Positions 24,052-32,553 of a stretch of DNA of 64,000 nucleotides are shown here, one piece after another (the stretch's first letter is position 1; every line of letters starts with the position of its first letter). The stretch comes from Gordonia zhaorongruii. GTDB lineage: Bacteria; Actinomycetota; Actinomycetes; Mycobacteriales; Mycobacteriaceae. The stretch lies in assembly GCF_007559005.1 (NCBI RefSeq), contig NZ_CP041763.1:186001-250000 (forward strand), in the 5' to 3' direction. Under the pieces are notes generated by a model. It was given only the letters and a program-made list of their open reading frames with translations. It did no database searches and was not told the DNA's origin. A program made the position numbers and the translations under genes.

Positions 24052-25374
24052 GTGCACCTACTCGCCAGCCAGATCGCAGAAGCCACCGGTGGAACACTTC
24101 ACGGGCCCGACGTCGGAGTCGATTCGGCCGGTATCGATTCCCGGACCATCGGGGCAGGTCAGCTTTTCGTGCCGATCGTCGCCGCGCGTGACGGGCACGA
24201 CTTCATCGCGAGTGCGGTTCGGGCGGGCGCGTCCGTCTACCTGACCGATCGGGCGCCGGATCCGGCGGTCGCCGCGACCGCTGTGCAGGTCGCCGACACG
24301 GGCCTCGCACTCGCCGATCTCGGGCGGGCGGCCCGATCGCGGGTCGGTGATCGCGTCGTCGGCGTCACCGGGTCGGTCGGTAAGACCTCGACCAAGGATC
24401 TGCTCGCCGGGGTGCTGGCCACTACCTACCGGACCGCGGCGAGCGAGAAGTCGTTCAACAACGAGCTCGGTCTGCCGCTCACCCTGCTCGGTGCCCCGGA
24501 CGGCACCGAGGCCGTCGTCCTGGAGATGGGGGCACGCGGCGTGGGCCACATCGAGCTCCTGTGCGACATCGCCACGCCCGACGTCGGAATCATCACGCGC
24601 GTAGAGGCCGTCCACCTGGAGATGTTCGGCACCCTCGACGACGTCGCCACCGCGAAGGGCGAGCTCGTCGAGTCCCTGCCCGCCGACGGCATCGCGGTCC
24701 TGAACGCCGACCACGCCGTGGTCCGCGACATGCGCAGCCGAACCAGCGCACGCGTGCTCACCTACGGTACGGCCGACGACGCGGACATCCGGGCCACCGA
24801 CATCGTCCTCGACGACCAGCTGCGGGCTGGTTTCACGCTGCACAGCCCCTGGGGTTCCACGCCGATCTCGTTGCAGGCCCGCGGCGAGCACCAGGTGCCG
24901 AACGCCCTCGCGGCGGCTGCAGCCGGCTGCGGACTCGGCGTGCCGTTGGACGAGCTCGCAGGCGGACTGCGCAACGCAGCCCTGTCCGGTCTGCGTATGG
25001 AGATGAGCACGACGTCGGCTGGTGTCGTGGTGATCAACGACGCGTACAACGCCAACCCGACGTCGATGTCGGCGGCGTTCAACTCGCTGGCTCGCCTCGA
25101 TGCCCGCCGTCGTTTCGCGGTGGTCGGAACCATGGCGGAGCTGGGTGCCGACGGTGCTGCGGCGCATCGCGACATCGCCCGCCAGGCCGTCGAGCAGGGC
25201 ATCACCGTGATCGCGGTCGACGAACTCGCCTATGGTGCGACTGACGTGCTGCACGTGCCCGACGTCGCGAGTGCCGTCGACGCGCTGGGCGAACTCGGTG
25301 ACGGCGACGCCGTTCTGGTCAAGGGCAGTCGAGTCGCGGCGCTGGAGCGCGTGGCGCAGGCCCTGGCCGACTGA
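24052..25374 (+). CDS. murF: UDP-MurNAc-tripeptide--D-alanyl-D-alanine ligase
   Basis: This 440-residue Mur ligase adds the D-Ala-D-Ala dipeptide to the UDP-MurNAc tripeptide. The ATP loop GVTGSVGKTSTKD lies at about 101-113. Other MurF marks are SFNNELGLPLTLL, EMGARGVGHI, DAYNANPTSM and VGTMAELG. The GTG at 24052 is the start; an in-frame reading upstream crosses into ddl antisense. It is encoded here with ddl and not with other mur/fts genes, which is unusual for this order, where murF normally sits in the division/cell-wall cluster. Confidence 0.92.
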   Translation: MHLLASQIAEATGGTLHGPDVGVDSAGIDSRTIGAGQLFVPIVAARDGHDFIASAVRAGASVYLTDRAPDPAVAATAVQVADTGLALADLGRAARSRVGDRVVGVTGSVGKTSTKDLLAGVLATTYRTAASEKSFNNELGLPLTLLGAPDGTEAVVLEMGARGVGHIELLCDIATPDVGIITRVEAVHLEMFGTLDDVATAKGELVESLPADGIAVLNADHAVVRDMRSRTSARVLTYGTADDADIRATDIVLDDQLRAGFTLHSPWGSTPISLQARGEHQVPNALAAAAAGCGLGVPLDELAGGLRNAALSGLRMEMSTTSAGVVVINDAYNANPTSMSAAFNSLARLDARRRFAVVGTMAELGADGAAAHRDIARQAVEQGITVIAVDELAYGATDVLHVPDVASAVDALGELGDGDAVLVKGSRVAALERVAQALAD

Positions 25375-25408
25375 GACGGTCCCGGGCTTCGCCCGCCACT
25401 CGATCGGC

Positions 25409-25867
25409 TTAGGGGACCAGTGCGAACGCCTGGTCGTCCTTGGTGCAGCGTGACAGCTCGCCTGTGGTCTGCGACGGACCGCAGTCCCACCCGTTGACGG
25501 TCTGCGGCTGGCCGGTGGCGATCTTCGGGCTGTACTCCTTGGCGACCGACTCGGCCGTCGAGCAGTCGAGGTCGCCCTCCACGATCTTGATCCGGAGAGA
25601 CCCGTCGGGGCCCTTCGCCTGACCACACGATTCGCCTGCGCCCTCGCCGCTGTCGGCGCTCTCGCTCGAAGCCGTCGTGGTGGAGGACTTCGTCTTCGGC
25701 TTCGGTCCCGGAACCACCGGGACGTCGGCACCTTCGGACGGGCTGGCCGCGGCAGACGTCGCCTGGCTCGTCGTCGGAGCTTCCTGTTCGTCACCGCACG
25801 CCGCGGCGGTCAGGGTGAGTGACAGGCCGAGTAGCGCGGTGGCAGTGAGTTTCATCGTGCGTGTCAT
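25409..25867 (-). CDS. Putative lipoprotein of unknown function
   Basis: This 152-residue exported protein has a signal sequence ending in the lipobox LTAAAC, with Cys at about residue 24. A low-complexity Ser/Thr/Ala/Pro linker follows (about 30-80). A small C-terminal domain carries four cysteines likely to form disulfides (SCGQA, LDCST, WDCGP, RCTKD). The ATG at 25867 follows TAGCGT by 6 nt. It is convergent with murF and divergent from tgt. I do not recognise the folded domain. Confidence 0.8.
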   Translation of the reverse strand: MTRTMKLTATALLGLSLTLTAAACGDEQEAPTTSQATSAAASPSEGADVPVVPGPKPKTKSSTTTASSESADSGEGAGESCGQAKGPDGSLRIKIVEGDLDCSTAESVAKEYSPKIATGQPQTVNGWDCGPSQTTGELSRCTKDDQAFALVP

Positions 25868-25960
25868 GCGTCCACGCTAGCGGAGTGTTCGGCGTTCGCG
25901 GGGTAGCTTCGGCCGCGTCGCGTTTGAGCAATCGGTCCGACACCTGGGAGAATGTGCTGG

Positions 25961-27211
25961 GTGACCAGCAGCAAGTTCATCCGGCGTGCCACCCTCGACG
26001 GGACGGCCGGGCGCACCGGCACCATCGTCACCCCGCACGGTGAGATCCAGACACCCGCATTCGTTCCGGTGGGGACCAAGGCGAGCGTCAAGACCGTGCT
26101 CCCCGAATCGGTTGCGGCGCTCGGCGCGCAGGCGGTCCTGGCCAATGCCTACCACCTGTATCTGCAGCCCGGCCCGCACATCGTGGACGAGGCGGGCGGT
26201 CTCGGTCGTTTCATGAACTGGCCCGGGCCCACCTACACCGATAGCGGCGGCTTCCAGGTGATGTCGCTCGGCGCCGGGTTCAAGAAGGTCATATCGATGG
26301 ATGTGACTGGGAGACAAGATGATTCGATCATCGCCGAGGGCAAGGAGCGGCTTGCCGACGTCGACGACGACGGAGTCAACTTCAAGTCGCATCTGGACGG
26401 GTCCATGCATCGGTTCACGCCGGAGGTGTCGATGCAGATCCAGCACCAGCTCGGCGCCGACATCATCTTCGCGTTCGACGAGTTGACGACCCTGATGAAC
26501 ACTCGCGGCTACCAGGAGAGCTCTCTGGAGCGGACTCGGCAGTGGGCGATCCGCTGCATCGCCGAGCACAATCGGCTCTCCACCGAACGCTCGCACCGTC
26601 CGCAGCAGGCTCTATGGGGCGTGGTGCAGGGCGCTCAGTACGAGGACCTGCGTCGCAAGGCGACCCGCGACCTCGTCGAGCTCAGCCGGATCGATCAGGA
26701 GAACGGCGGTAAGGGATTCGGCGGCTACGGCATCGGCGGTGCCCTCGAGAAGGCGAACCTCGGGACCATCGTCGGCTGGGTCACCGACGAGCTTCCCGAC
26801 GACGCCCCCCGCCACCTTCTCGGGATCAGCGAGCCAGACGACGTCTTCACCGCCATCGAGAACGGTGCGGACACCTTCGACTGCGTGTCGCCCACCAGGG
26901 TCGCCCGGAACGGCGCGATCTACTCGTTCGACGGTCGCTACAACATCACCAACGCGAAGTACCGCGCCGACTTCGGGCCGCTCGACGCCGAACTCGACAA
27001 TTACTCCACCCAGTACACCCGCGCCTACCTGCACCACCTGTTCAAGGCGAAGGAGGGCCTCGCCTCGACTCTGGCGACGCTGCACAACCTGTCGTTCACC
27101 GTGACTCTGGTCGATCGCGCGCGAAAGGCGATCGAGGAGGGTAACTACTTCGAGTACCGCGACGAATTCCTTCGCCGCTACTACAGCACGAGCAACGGGT
27201 CGGGGAGGTAG
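25961..27211 (+). CDS. tgt: tRNA-guanine(34) transglycosylase lacking the zinc cysteines
   Basis: This 416-residue TGT exchanges G34 of GUN tRNAs for a queuosine precursor. Catalytic residues are present: Asp94 in TDSGGFQ, Asp173 in FAFDEL and the nucleophile Asp307 in FDCVSPTRVARNG. The classical zinc motif is gone: where other TGTs have CxCxxC just before RAYLHHL, this protein has L345, N347 and T350, with only the His kept. An extra segment (about 108-140, VISMDVTGRQDDSII) is inserted. The GTG at 25961 has GGGAG 10 nt upstream. gluQ lies 1.2 kb away, consistent with queuosine use. Confidence 0.9.
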   Translation: MTSSKFIRRATLDGTAGRTGTIVTPHGEIQTPAFVPVGTKASVKTVLPESVAALGAQAVLANAYHLYLQPGPHIVDEAGGLGRFMNWPGPTYTDSGGFQVMSLGAGFKKVISMDVTGRQDDSIIAEGKERLADVDDDGVNFKSHLDGSMHRFTPEVSMQIQHQLGADIIFAFDELTTLMNTRGYQESSLERTRQWAIRCIAEHNRLSTERSHRPQQALWGVVQGAQYEDLRRKATRDLVELSRIDQENGGKGFGGYGIGGALEKANLGTIVGWVTDELPDDAPRHLLGISEPDDVFTAIENGADTFDCVSPTRVARNGAIYSFDGRYNITNAKYRADFGPLDAELDNYSTQYTRAYLHHLFKAKEGLASTLATLHNLSFTVTLVDRARKAIEEGNYFEYRDEFLRRYYSTSNGSGR

Positions 27212-27216
27212 CGGCG

Positions 27217-28308
27217 ATGGGCGACATGCTGACCACGCCGACGGTGATCGTCGACGAGGAGATTCTCGACCGGAACATCGAGTCGATGGCGGCGTCCATG
27301 CGCGACCGGGACGTCGCACTTCGCCCGCACGTCAAGACCCACAAGACGGTGGAGATCGCGCGCAAGCAGGTCGATGCCGGTGCCTGTGGGCTGACCGTCG
27401 CGACGATCGGCGAGGCCGAGGTGTTCTCGGCTGCCGGATTCGACGATCTGTTCATCGCCTACCCGCTCTGGCTCACGAGGACGGCGGCCGGACGGTTGGT
27501 GCGCCTCGTCGTCGGCGAGGGGGCGCGGATCTCGTTCGGCGTCGATTCGGTGGCGGGCGCGGAGCATGCGGCGGCACTGCTCGGTGAGTACGCCGGTTCG
27601 TTCGGGGCTCTCATCGAACTGGACAGCGGGCATCACCGCAGCGGAGCGCTGCCCGAGGAAGTCGTCGGAATCGCGCGGGCGGCGGCCGACGCCGGACTGC
27701 TGGTGCGCGGTGTGTTCACCTTCCCCGGACACAGCTACGCCGAAGGCGCCGGTGAGCAGGCGGCGGACGACGAAGCACAGGTCCTTCGCGAGGCGTCTGA
27801 CTCGCTGACAGAGGCGGGGTTCGACGACCTCGAACGCAGCGGCGGGTCCACTCCGAGTGTCCTGCTGAGTGACGGGACCGAGCTCACCGAGGCGCGTCCC
27901 GGCGTGTACGTGTTCGGCGACGCACAGCAGTGGGAGCTGGGCGGCATCGACGCGTCCGACATCGCACTCAGCGTGCTGGCCACCGTCGTGAGTCGCCATG
28001 ACGGACCCGAGCACCGGCGCGTGATCCTCGACTCGGGCAGCAAGATCCTGGGTGCCGACCGGCCGGCGTGGGCGTCGGGTTTCGGCAGGCTCCTCGACTA
28101 TCCGGACGCGTGGGTGAGTGCGCTGTCCGAGCATCACGCGACGGTCGTCTTCCCGGACGACGCCCCGCTACCCGTTCTCGGTTCGCGCATCCGCGTGGTG
28201 CCGAATCACGTGTGCCAGGTGATGAACCTCGTCGATCGGGTGGCAGTGACCCGCGAGGGACTGGTCGTCGGTCGCTGGCGGGTGGCGGCGCGCGGCCAGA
28301 ACTCCTGA
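27217..28308 (+). CDS. D-threonine aldolase / D-serine dehydratase-like PLP enzyme
   Basis: This 363-residue fold-type III PLP enzyme has the alanine-racemase-like barrel with the PLP lysine in LRPHVKTHKT (about 37-46). A C-terminal domain carries the His/Cys metal site PNHVCQVMNL (about 328-337). Such enzymes act on D-threonine, D-serine or related beta-hydroxy D-amino acids with a divalent metal. The ATG at 27217 follows GGGGAGG and lies 5 nt after the tgt stop, so it is probably co-transcribed with tgt. No link to tRNA modification is known. Confidence 0.88.
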   Translation: MGDMLTTPTVIVDEEILDRNIESMAASMRDRDVALRPHVKTHKTVEIARKQVDAGACGLTVATIGEAEVFSAAGFDDLFIAYPLWLTRTAAGRLVRLVVGEGARISFGVDSVAGAEHAAALLGEYAGSFGALIELDSGHHRSGALPEEVVGIARAAADAGLLVRGVFTFPGHSYAEGAGEQAADDEAQVLREASDSLTEAGFDDLERSGGSTPSVLLSDGTELTEARPGVYVFGDAQQWELGGIDASDIALSVLATVVSRHDGPEHRRVILDSGSKILGADRPAWASGFGRLLDYPDAWVSALSEHHATVVFPDDAPLPVLGSRIRVVPNHVCQVMNLVDRVAVTREGLVVGRWRVAARGQNS

Positions 28309-28366
28309 CCGAGCCGCTCCGCGGCTGCCAACCTCGGATCCCGCATTGCCAACCCGTATGGGCCGA

Positions 28367-29332
28367 CTACTCGTTTGCAGCACCCGAGTTCTGCGAACTA
28401 CGTGTCGGTGATGCGGGTGGGACGAAGATCCACGGCTCGCGCGGCAGGGCGGACGGATCGAAACGATCTGCGAGACGGTCCATGGTGACCGACTCGCCCT
28501 CGCGTGCGAGGTCGAGCGAGACGGCGATCAGCGACAGGACGGCCCGCGCGTCGACTCCGTGTTCGGCCAGGTCGGCGGCGGTGACCGCGCCGTCGCGCTT
28601 GGCCAGTCGGACGCCGTCGCGATTCAGGACCATCGGCACGTGGACGTACTCGGGCGGCCGATGTCCGAGGACGGTCGCGAGATATGCCTGACGCGGTGCG
28701 GACGTGAGCAGGTCGTCGCCGCGGGTCACCTGGTCCACGCCCATCGCGGCATCGTCGACGACCACCGCGAGGTTGTAGGCGGGAGTCCCGTCGTTGCGTA
28801 CCAGCACGAAGTCGTCGACGTCGCCGGTGAACTCGCCGTGCAGCGCGTCGTGCACGGGGAACGACGCGACCTCCGAACGCAGCCGGATCGCGGCGGGACG
28901 CGTGCTGCGGCGTTCGTCGCGCTGCGCCGCAGTCAGATCGCGGCACGTTCCCGGATAGGCGCCGTGGGGCGCATGCGGCGCGGACGGCGCTTCGAGAATC
29001 TCCCTCCGCGTGCAGAAGCACTCGAACGTGGCTCCCGCGGCGACCAGCGAGTCGACCACCGCCGAGTAGCCGCCACGTCGTTCGGATTGACGTACTAACG
29101 GCTCCTCCCACCGGATCCCGATGGCGGCGAGATCGGCGAGCTGGCGTTCCTCCGCCCCGTCTCGGACCCGATCGAGGTCCTCGACGCGCATCAGGAAGCG
29201 ACGGTCGGACGCACCGGCGAACAGCTGGGCGAGGACCGCAGTGCGTAGGTTCCCGATATGCAGGTCGCCGGACGGCGACGGTGCGAACCGGCCTGCGGTG
29301 CCATTGCGTTCGGCGTCGTCGTAGTGGGCCAC
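28367..29332 (-). CDS. gluQ: Glutamyl-queuosine tRNA(Asp) synthetase
   Basis: This 321-residue truncated glutamyl-tRNA synthetase lacks the anticodon-binding domain. It charges glutamate onto queuosine in tRNA-Asp. It shows RFAPSPSGDLHIGNLRTA (HIGH motif), the zinc ligands CFC and YPGTC, and a KMSK-like LAKRDG. The GTG at 29332 follows TACCGT by 6 nt, a leaderless pattern, and is only 19 nt from the phospholipase gene stop. With tgt nearby it indicates that this organism makes glutamyl-queuosine. Confidence 0.92.
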   Translation of the reverse strand: MAHYDDAERNGTAGRFAPSPSGDLHIGNLRTAVLAQLFAGASDRRFLMRVEDLDRVRDGAEERQLADLAAIGIRWEEPLVRQSERRGGYSAVVDSLVAAGATFECFCTRREILEAPSAPHAPHGAYPGTCRDLTAAQRDERRSTRPAAIRLRSEVASFPVHDALHGEFTGDVDDFVLVRNDGTPAYNLAVVVDDAAMGVDQVTRGDDLLTSAPRQAYLATVLGHRPPEYVHVPMVLNRDGVRLAKRDGAVTAADLAEHGVDARAVLSLIAVSLDLAREGESVTMDRLADRFDPSALPREPWIFVPPASPTRSSQNSGAANE

Positions 29333-29351
29333 AGGTCCACGGTAAGGCGTG

Positions 29352-31319
29352 TCAGTCGCGGCGGAACGGCGACGTCCTGGTCGGGCGTCCGTTCTCCAGC
29401 CGGCCGGTGAAGTACTGGCGTCCAACGGTGTCCGGGACGGTGATCTCGTACCAGCCGTCGCGCACCACCGACGCGGTCACGTCCGTGCCGTTCACCGCGA
29501 CACGTTGCGTCGCGTGCTGCAGCTTCACCCGTGCCGCCGAGCCGCCGGGCGGGAAGGTGAGATCGCGGAGGAATCGGTCGGGGCCGGTCACCACCACGTG
29601 GCCGACGGTGGACGGGAGTCGTACCCGGCGGCGGTCGGTGACGGTGTGGTGCTCGGATCGCCCCTCGCAGAAGACGCTGAAGACGGCGGCCCGGGAACCC
29701 TCGTTGATCAGATGAAGGACGCCGTCCAGCACGTTCGCGGACAACCGATACGGCGTCGGGAGGGCAGGTGCCGATCCGAACTCCTGTACCGGTGCCACCC
29801 CGCCTGGCTCGGCGTTCCACCGCTTCTCGAACGGAGGGACCGGACCCGGGCGGTCCGGCAGCCGGAGGCCGTCCGAGCGGGACAGGTCGAGAGTCGAGAC
29901 CAGATCGCCGCAGACCCGACGGCGCCATCTCGAGATGTTCGGACAGCGCACGCCCGTCACGCGCTCGAGGAACCGGATCACCGAGGTGTGGTCGAAGACC
30001 TCCGACGAGACCCGGCCACCGACGGTCCACGGCGACACGATCGTCGTCGGTACACGGAAGCCCAGGCCCATCGGCTTGCCGTCCCACCACTCGTCCGGCT
30101 CGCCCTCGGGCGGAAGCGGCGGGACGACGTGATCGAAGTAGCCGTCGAACTCGTCGTAGTTGAGGATGACGACGGTCTTGCGCCACACCTCGGGCGAGGA
30201 GGCGAGCGCATCGAGCAGGCGGTGGGTGATGGTCGCCGACTGTGCAGGTGATGACGCGGACGGGTGCTCGGAGTCGGCCTCCGGGGTCACGATCCACGAC
30301 ACGGTCGGCAGCGTGCCTGCCTGGACGTCGTGGCGGAAACGTGAGACCAACGTGCCGGGCTCGCTCCGGTAAAGGCCACGGTCGTAGAGCTGCGAGTGCT
30401 GCGGACCCAGCCGGGCAGCGGCGGCGTGCACAGCGGCCGCGGCCGTACGTTGGCTCGCGGTCGTCCGGTATCGGCCGTCGTCGTCGGCCTCCGACTGCTC
30501 GAGCAGGTCCTCGAAGAATCCGGTGAGGTCGGTGCCGCGCACGCCGGCGGCCGAGAGTGCGGCTCGCCCGATGGTTCGAAATCGCGCCATGAAGTCGAGG
30601 TTATTGTCGGTGTAGTTGTCCCATTCCTGGTAGACGCGCCAGGGAACGCCCGCGTCCTGGAGGTTCTCGGCGTACGACGTCCAGGTGTATCCGGGATGGC
30701 CGCCGTCGTAGGCGTCGTTCCCGACCGCTCGTTCGCCATTCGGCTCGAGACCGGTTGTGCCCGTGAACAAGTAGTTCCGGTTGGGGCTGGTCGACGACGG
30801 GCACGAGGAGAAGTAGGCGTCGCACACGGTGAATGCCTCGGCGAGCGCGAACTGGAAGGGGATGTCGTGCCGATCGTACGAGGCCATCGTCGCCTCGCCC
30901 TTCGCGCCCGTCCATCCGTCGCACCTGCCGCCGTTGAGCGCTTGATGGCCGTCGGCCCAGCCGTGCGGCAGCGACGCCAGGTAGTCGACGGACAGGTCCC
31001 CGCGGTTCGCGGCGTCGCGCGCCCGGAACGGGCGGATCCGGTCCTGATCGAACACCCCTGGTTTGGCCGAGTTGTCGGCGAAACCGCGGACCCCGCGCAG
31101 CGTGCCGAAGTAGTGGTCGAACGAGCGATTCTCCTGCATCAGCACGACGACGTGCTCCACGTCGCGCAGATGTCCTGCGGGGCGCCCCGACGCGACGGCC
31201 TCGATCAACGAAGCCGGAAGCAGGGTGGCGCTGCCCGCGATGCCCGCAGCCGCTCCGGCAGCGAGACCGAGGAAGTGCCTGCGGGAGTGTCCAGAGACCG
31301 TTGTGGGTGCCGTCGCCAT
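29352..31319 (-). CDS. Tat-exported phospholipase C, phosphocholine-type
   Basis: This 655-residue secreted phosphoesterase cleaves phospholipid head groups. A twin-arginine signal (HSRRHFLGLAAGAAAG, about 11-26) precedes the phosphoesterase domain, which has LMQENRSFDHYFGTLRG at about 60-76, GWADGHQALNGGRCDGW, and ILNYDEFDGYFDHV near 365. The C-terminal 200 residues form the two DUF756-type beta domains typical of this family. Homologues are the plcABCD enzymes of mycobacteria and PlcC of Pseudomonas. It stands alone, divergent from ligC. Confidence 0.92.
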   Translation of the reverse strand: MATAPTTVSGHSRRHFLGLAAGAAAGIAGSATLLPASLIEAVASGRPAGHLRDVEHVVVLMQENRSFDHYFGTLRGVRGFADNSAKPGVFDQDRIRPFRARDAANRGDLSVDYLASLPHGWADGHQALNGGRCDGWTGAKGEATMASYDRHDIPFQFALAEAFTVCDAYFSSCPSSTSPNRNYLFTGTTGLEPNGERAVGNDAYDGGHPGYTWTSYAENLQDAGVPWRVYQEWDNYTDNNLDFMARFRTIGRAALSAAGVRGTDLTGFFEDLLEQSEADDDGRYRTTASQRTAAAAVHAAAARLGPQHSQLYDRGLYRSEPGTLVSRFRHDVQAGTLPTVSWIVTPEADSEHPSASSPAQSATITHRLLDALASSPEVWRKTVVILNYDEFDGYFDHVVPPLPPEGEPDEWWDGKPMGLGFRVPTTIVSPWTVGGRVSSEVFDHTSVIRFLERVTGVRCPNISRWRRRVCGDLVSTLDLSRSDGLRLPDRPGPVPPFEKRWNAEPGGVAPVQEFGSAPALPTPYRLSANVLDGVLHLINEGSRAAVFSVFCEGRSEHHTVTDRRRVRLPSTVGHVVVTGPDRFLRDLTFPPGGSAARVKLQHATQRVAVNGTDVTASVVRDGWYEITVPDTVGRQYFTGRLENGRPTRTSPFRRD

Positions 31320-31473
31320 AGAGACCAGACGCTATTGGCGCCGGGTGTCGCGATGGTGTCGGCCTCGTGGCGCGGGCGGGGCGAGTCGAGATCGGGGATG
31401 TGAAGGCGCTCGGATCGGGGGCGGGCTTGAGCGAATCGTTGCCGTGTGCGGCGCCGACAGGGACGATGAACAG

Positions 31474-32553
31474 GTGAACCTTCCGGTGGACCCGCCCGTG
31501 GCCCCGATGCTGGCGAAAGCCGTCGCAGCGGTGCCGGACCAACCCGCGGAGCGACAGGCGTGGTCGTACGAACCCAAGTGGGACGGTTTCCGCGCGTTGG
31601 TCTTCCGTGACGGTGACGACGTGGTCATGTCCTCGCGCGGCGGGAAGGACCTGGCTCGCTACTTCCCGGAGCTGGTGGACGCCGCGCGCGCCGAACTGCC
31701 CGATCAGGTCGTCGTCGACGGCGAGGTCGGCGTGGTCCGGGAGGTCGACGGCGTACGACGCCTCGACTGGGACTCGCTGAGTCAGCGCATCCACCCGGCG
31801 GCGTCGCGGATCACCAGGCTCTCGGAGGAGACGCCCGCAGTGTTCATCGGATTCGATGCCCTGGCGCTCGGCGGCGCCGACCTGACCGGCGAACCGTTCG
31901 AGGTGCGCCGCGAAGCGCTGCTGGAAGCGGTCGGCGGCGCCTCGTCGCAGTCGCGTATGCAGGTGAGCCGGGTGACGCGTGACGCCGACGTCGCCCGCGA
32001 ATGGTTCAGCGCGTTCGAGGGAGCGGGCCTCGACGGGGTCGTCGCGAAACGACTCGACGGTCTGTACGTCCCGGGCAAGCGCGAGATGCTGAAGATCAAG
32101 CACAAGCGAACCGCGGACTGCGTGGTCCTCGGATATCGCGTCCACAAGAGCGGGACCGGACTCGGGTCGATGCTGCTGGGCCTCTACGGGGACGACGGCG
32201 AGGTCCGGATGGTCGGCGGCTCGAGTGCCTTCTCGGATGCGAAACGTGCGGAGTTGCAGGAGATGCTCGAGCCGATGCGGCTCGATCCGGACCACACTGC
32301 GCAGGGCGAGTTGAGTCGCTGGCGGCAGTCGGGCACGGGCGAATGGATTCCGATCCGCCAGGAACTCGTCGTCGAGGTCGCGTACGACCAGATGGAGAGC
32401 GGTCGTTTCCGGCACACGGTCCGGTTCCTCCGCTGGCGCCCCGACCGTGATCCGCGCAGCTGCGGTTACGCCCAACTCGAGGTTCCGCTCACCTACGACA
32501 TCCACGACGTGCTCGAGGGAGCGAACGACTCCGGAGGAACCAGCGATGCCTAA
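31474..32553 (+). CDS. ligC: ATP-dependent DNA ligase LigC
   Basis: This 359-residue ligase has the adenylation motif YEPKWDGFRAL, with the catalytic Lys near residue 35. It shows DGEV (motif III), the conserved DGVVAKR (motif IV) and LKIKHKR (motif V), then an OB-fold domain with FLRWRPD-like end motif VI. The family repairs nicks and gaps as a backup to LigA/LigD, as in M. tuberculosis Rv3731. The GTG at 31474 is in frame; the ATG 8 nt upstream is not. The stop overlaps the next gene by 8 nt. Confidence 0.92.
   Translation: MNLPVDPPVAPMLAKAVAAVPDQPAERQAWSYEPKWDGFRALVFRDGDDVVMSSRGGKDLARYFPELVDAARAELPDQVVVDGEVGVVREVDGVRRLDWDSLSQRIHPAASRITRLSEETPAVFIGFDALALGGADLTGEPFEVRREALLEAVGGASSQSRMQVSRVTRDADVAREWFSAFEGAGLDGVVAKRLDGLYVPGKREMLKIKHKRTADCVVLGYRVHKSGTGLGSMLLGLYGDDGEVRMVGGSSAFSDAKRAELQEMLEPMRLDPDHTAQGELSRWRQSGTGEWIPIRQELVVEVAYDQMESGRFRHTVRFLRWRPDRDPRSCGYAQLEVPLTYDIHDVLEGANDSGGTSDA

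Noticed and set aside
25961..28308. A 7-deazapurine DNA modification (dpd) system
   Set aside because: The Tgt has full tRNA-type catalytic motifs, gluQ is nearby, and no dpdB-dpdK, preQ0 synthesis or restriction genes are present.
29352..31319. A toxin or virulence island around the phospholipase C
   Set aside because: The gene stands alone between housekeeping genes; such Tat-exported enzymes are common in soil actinobacteria.
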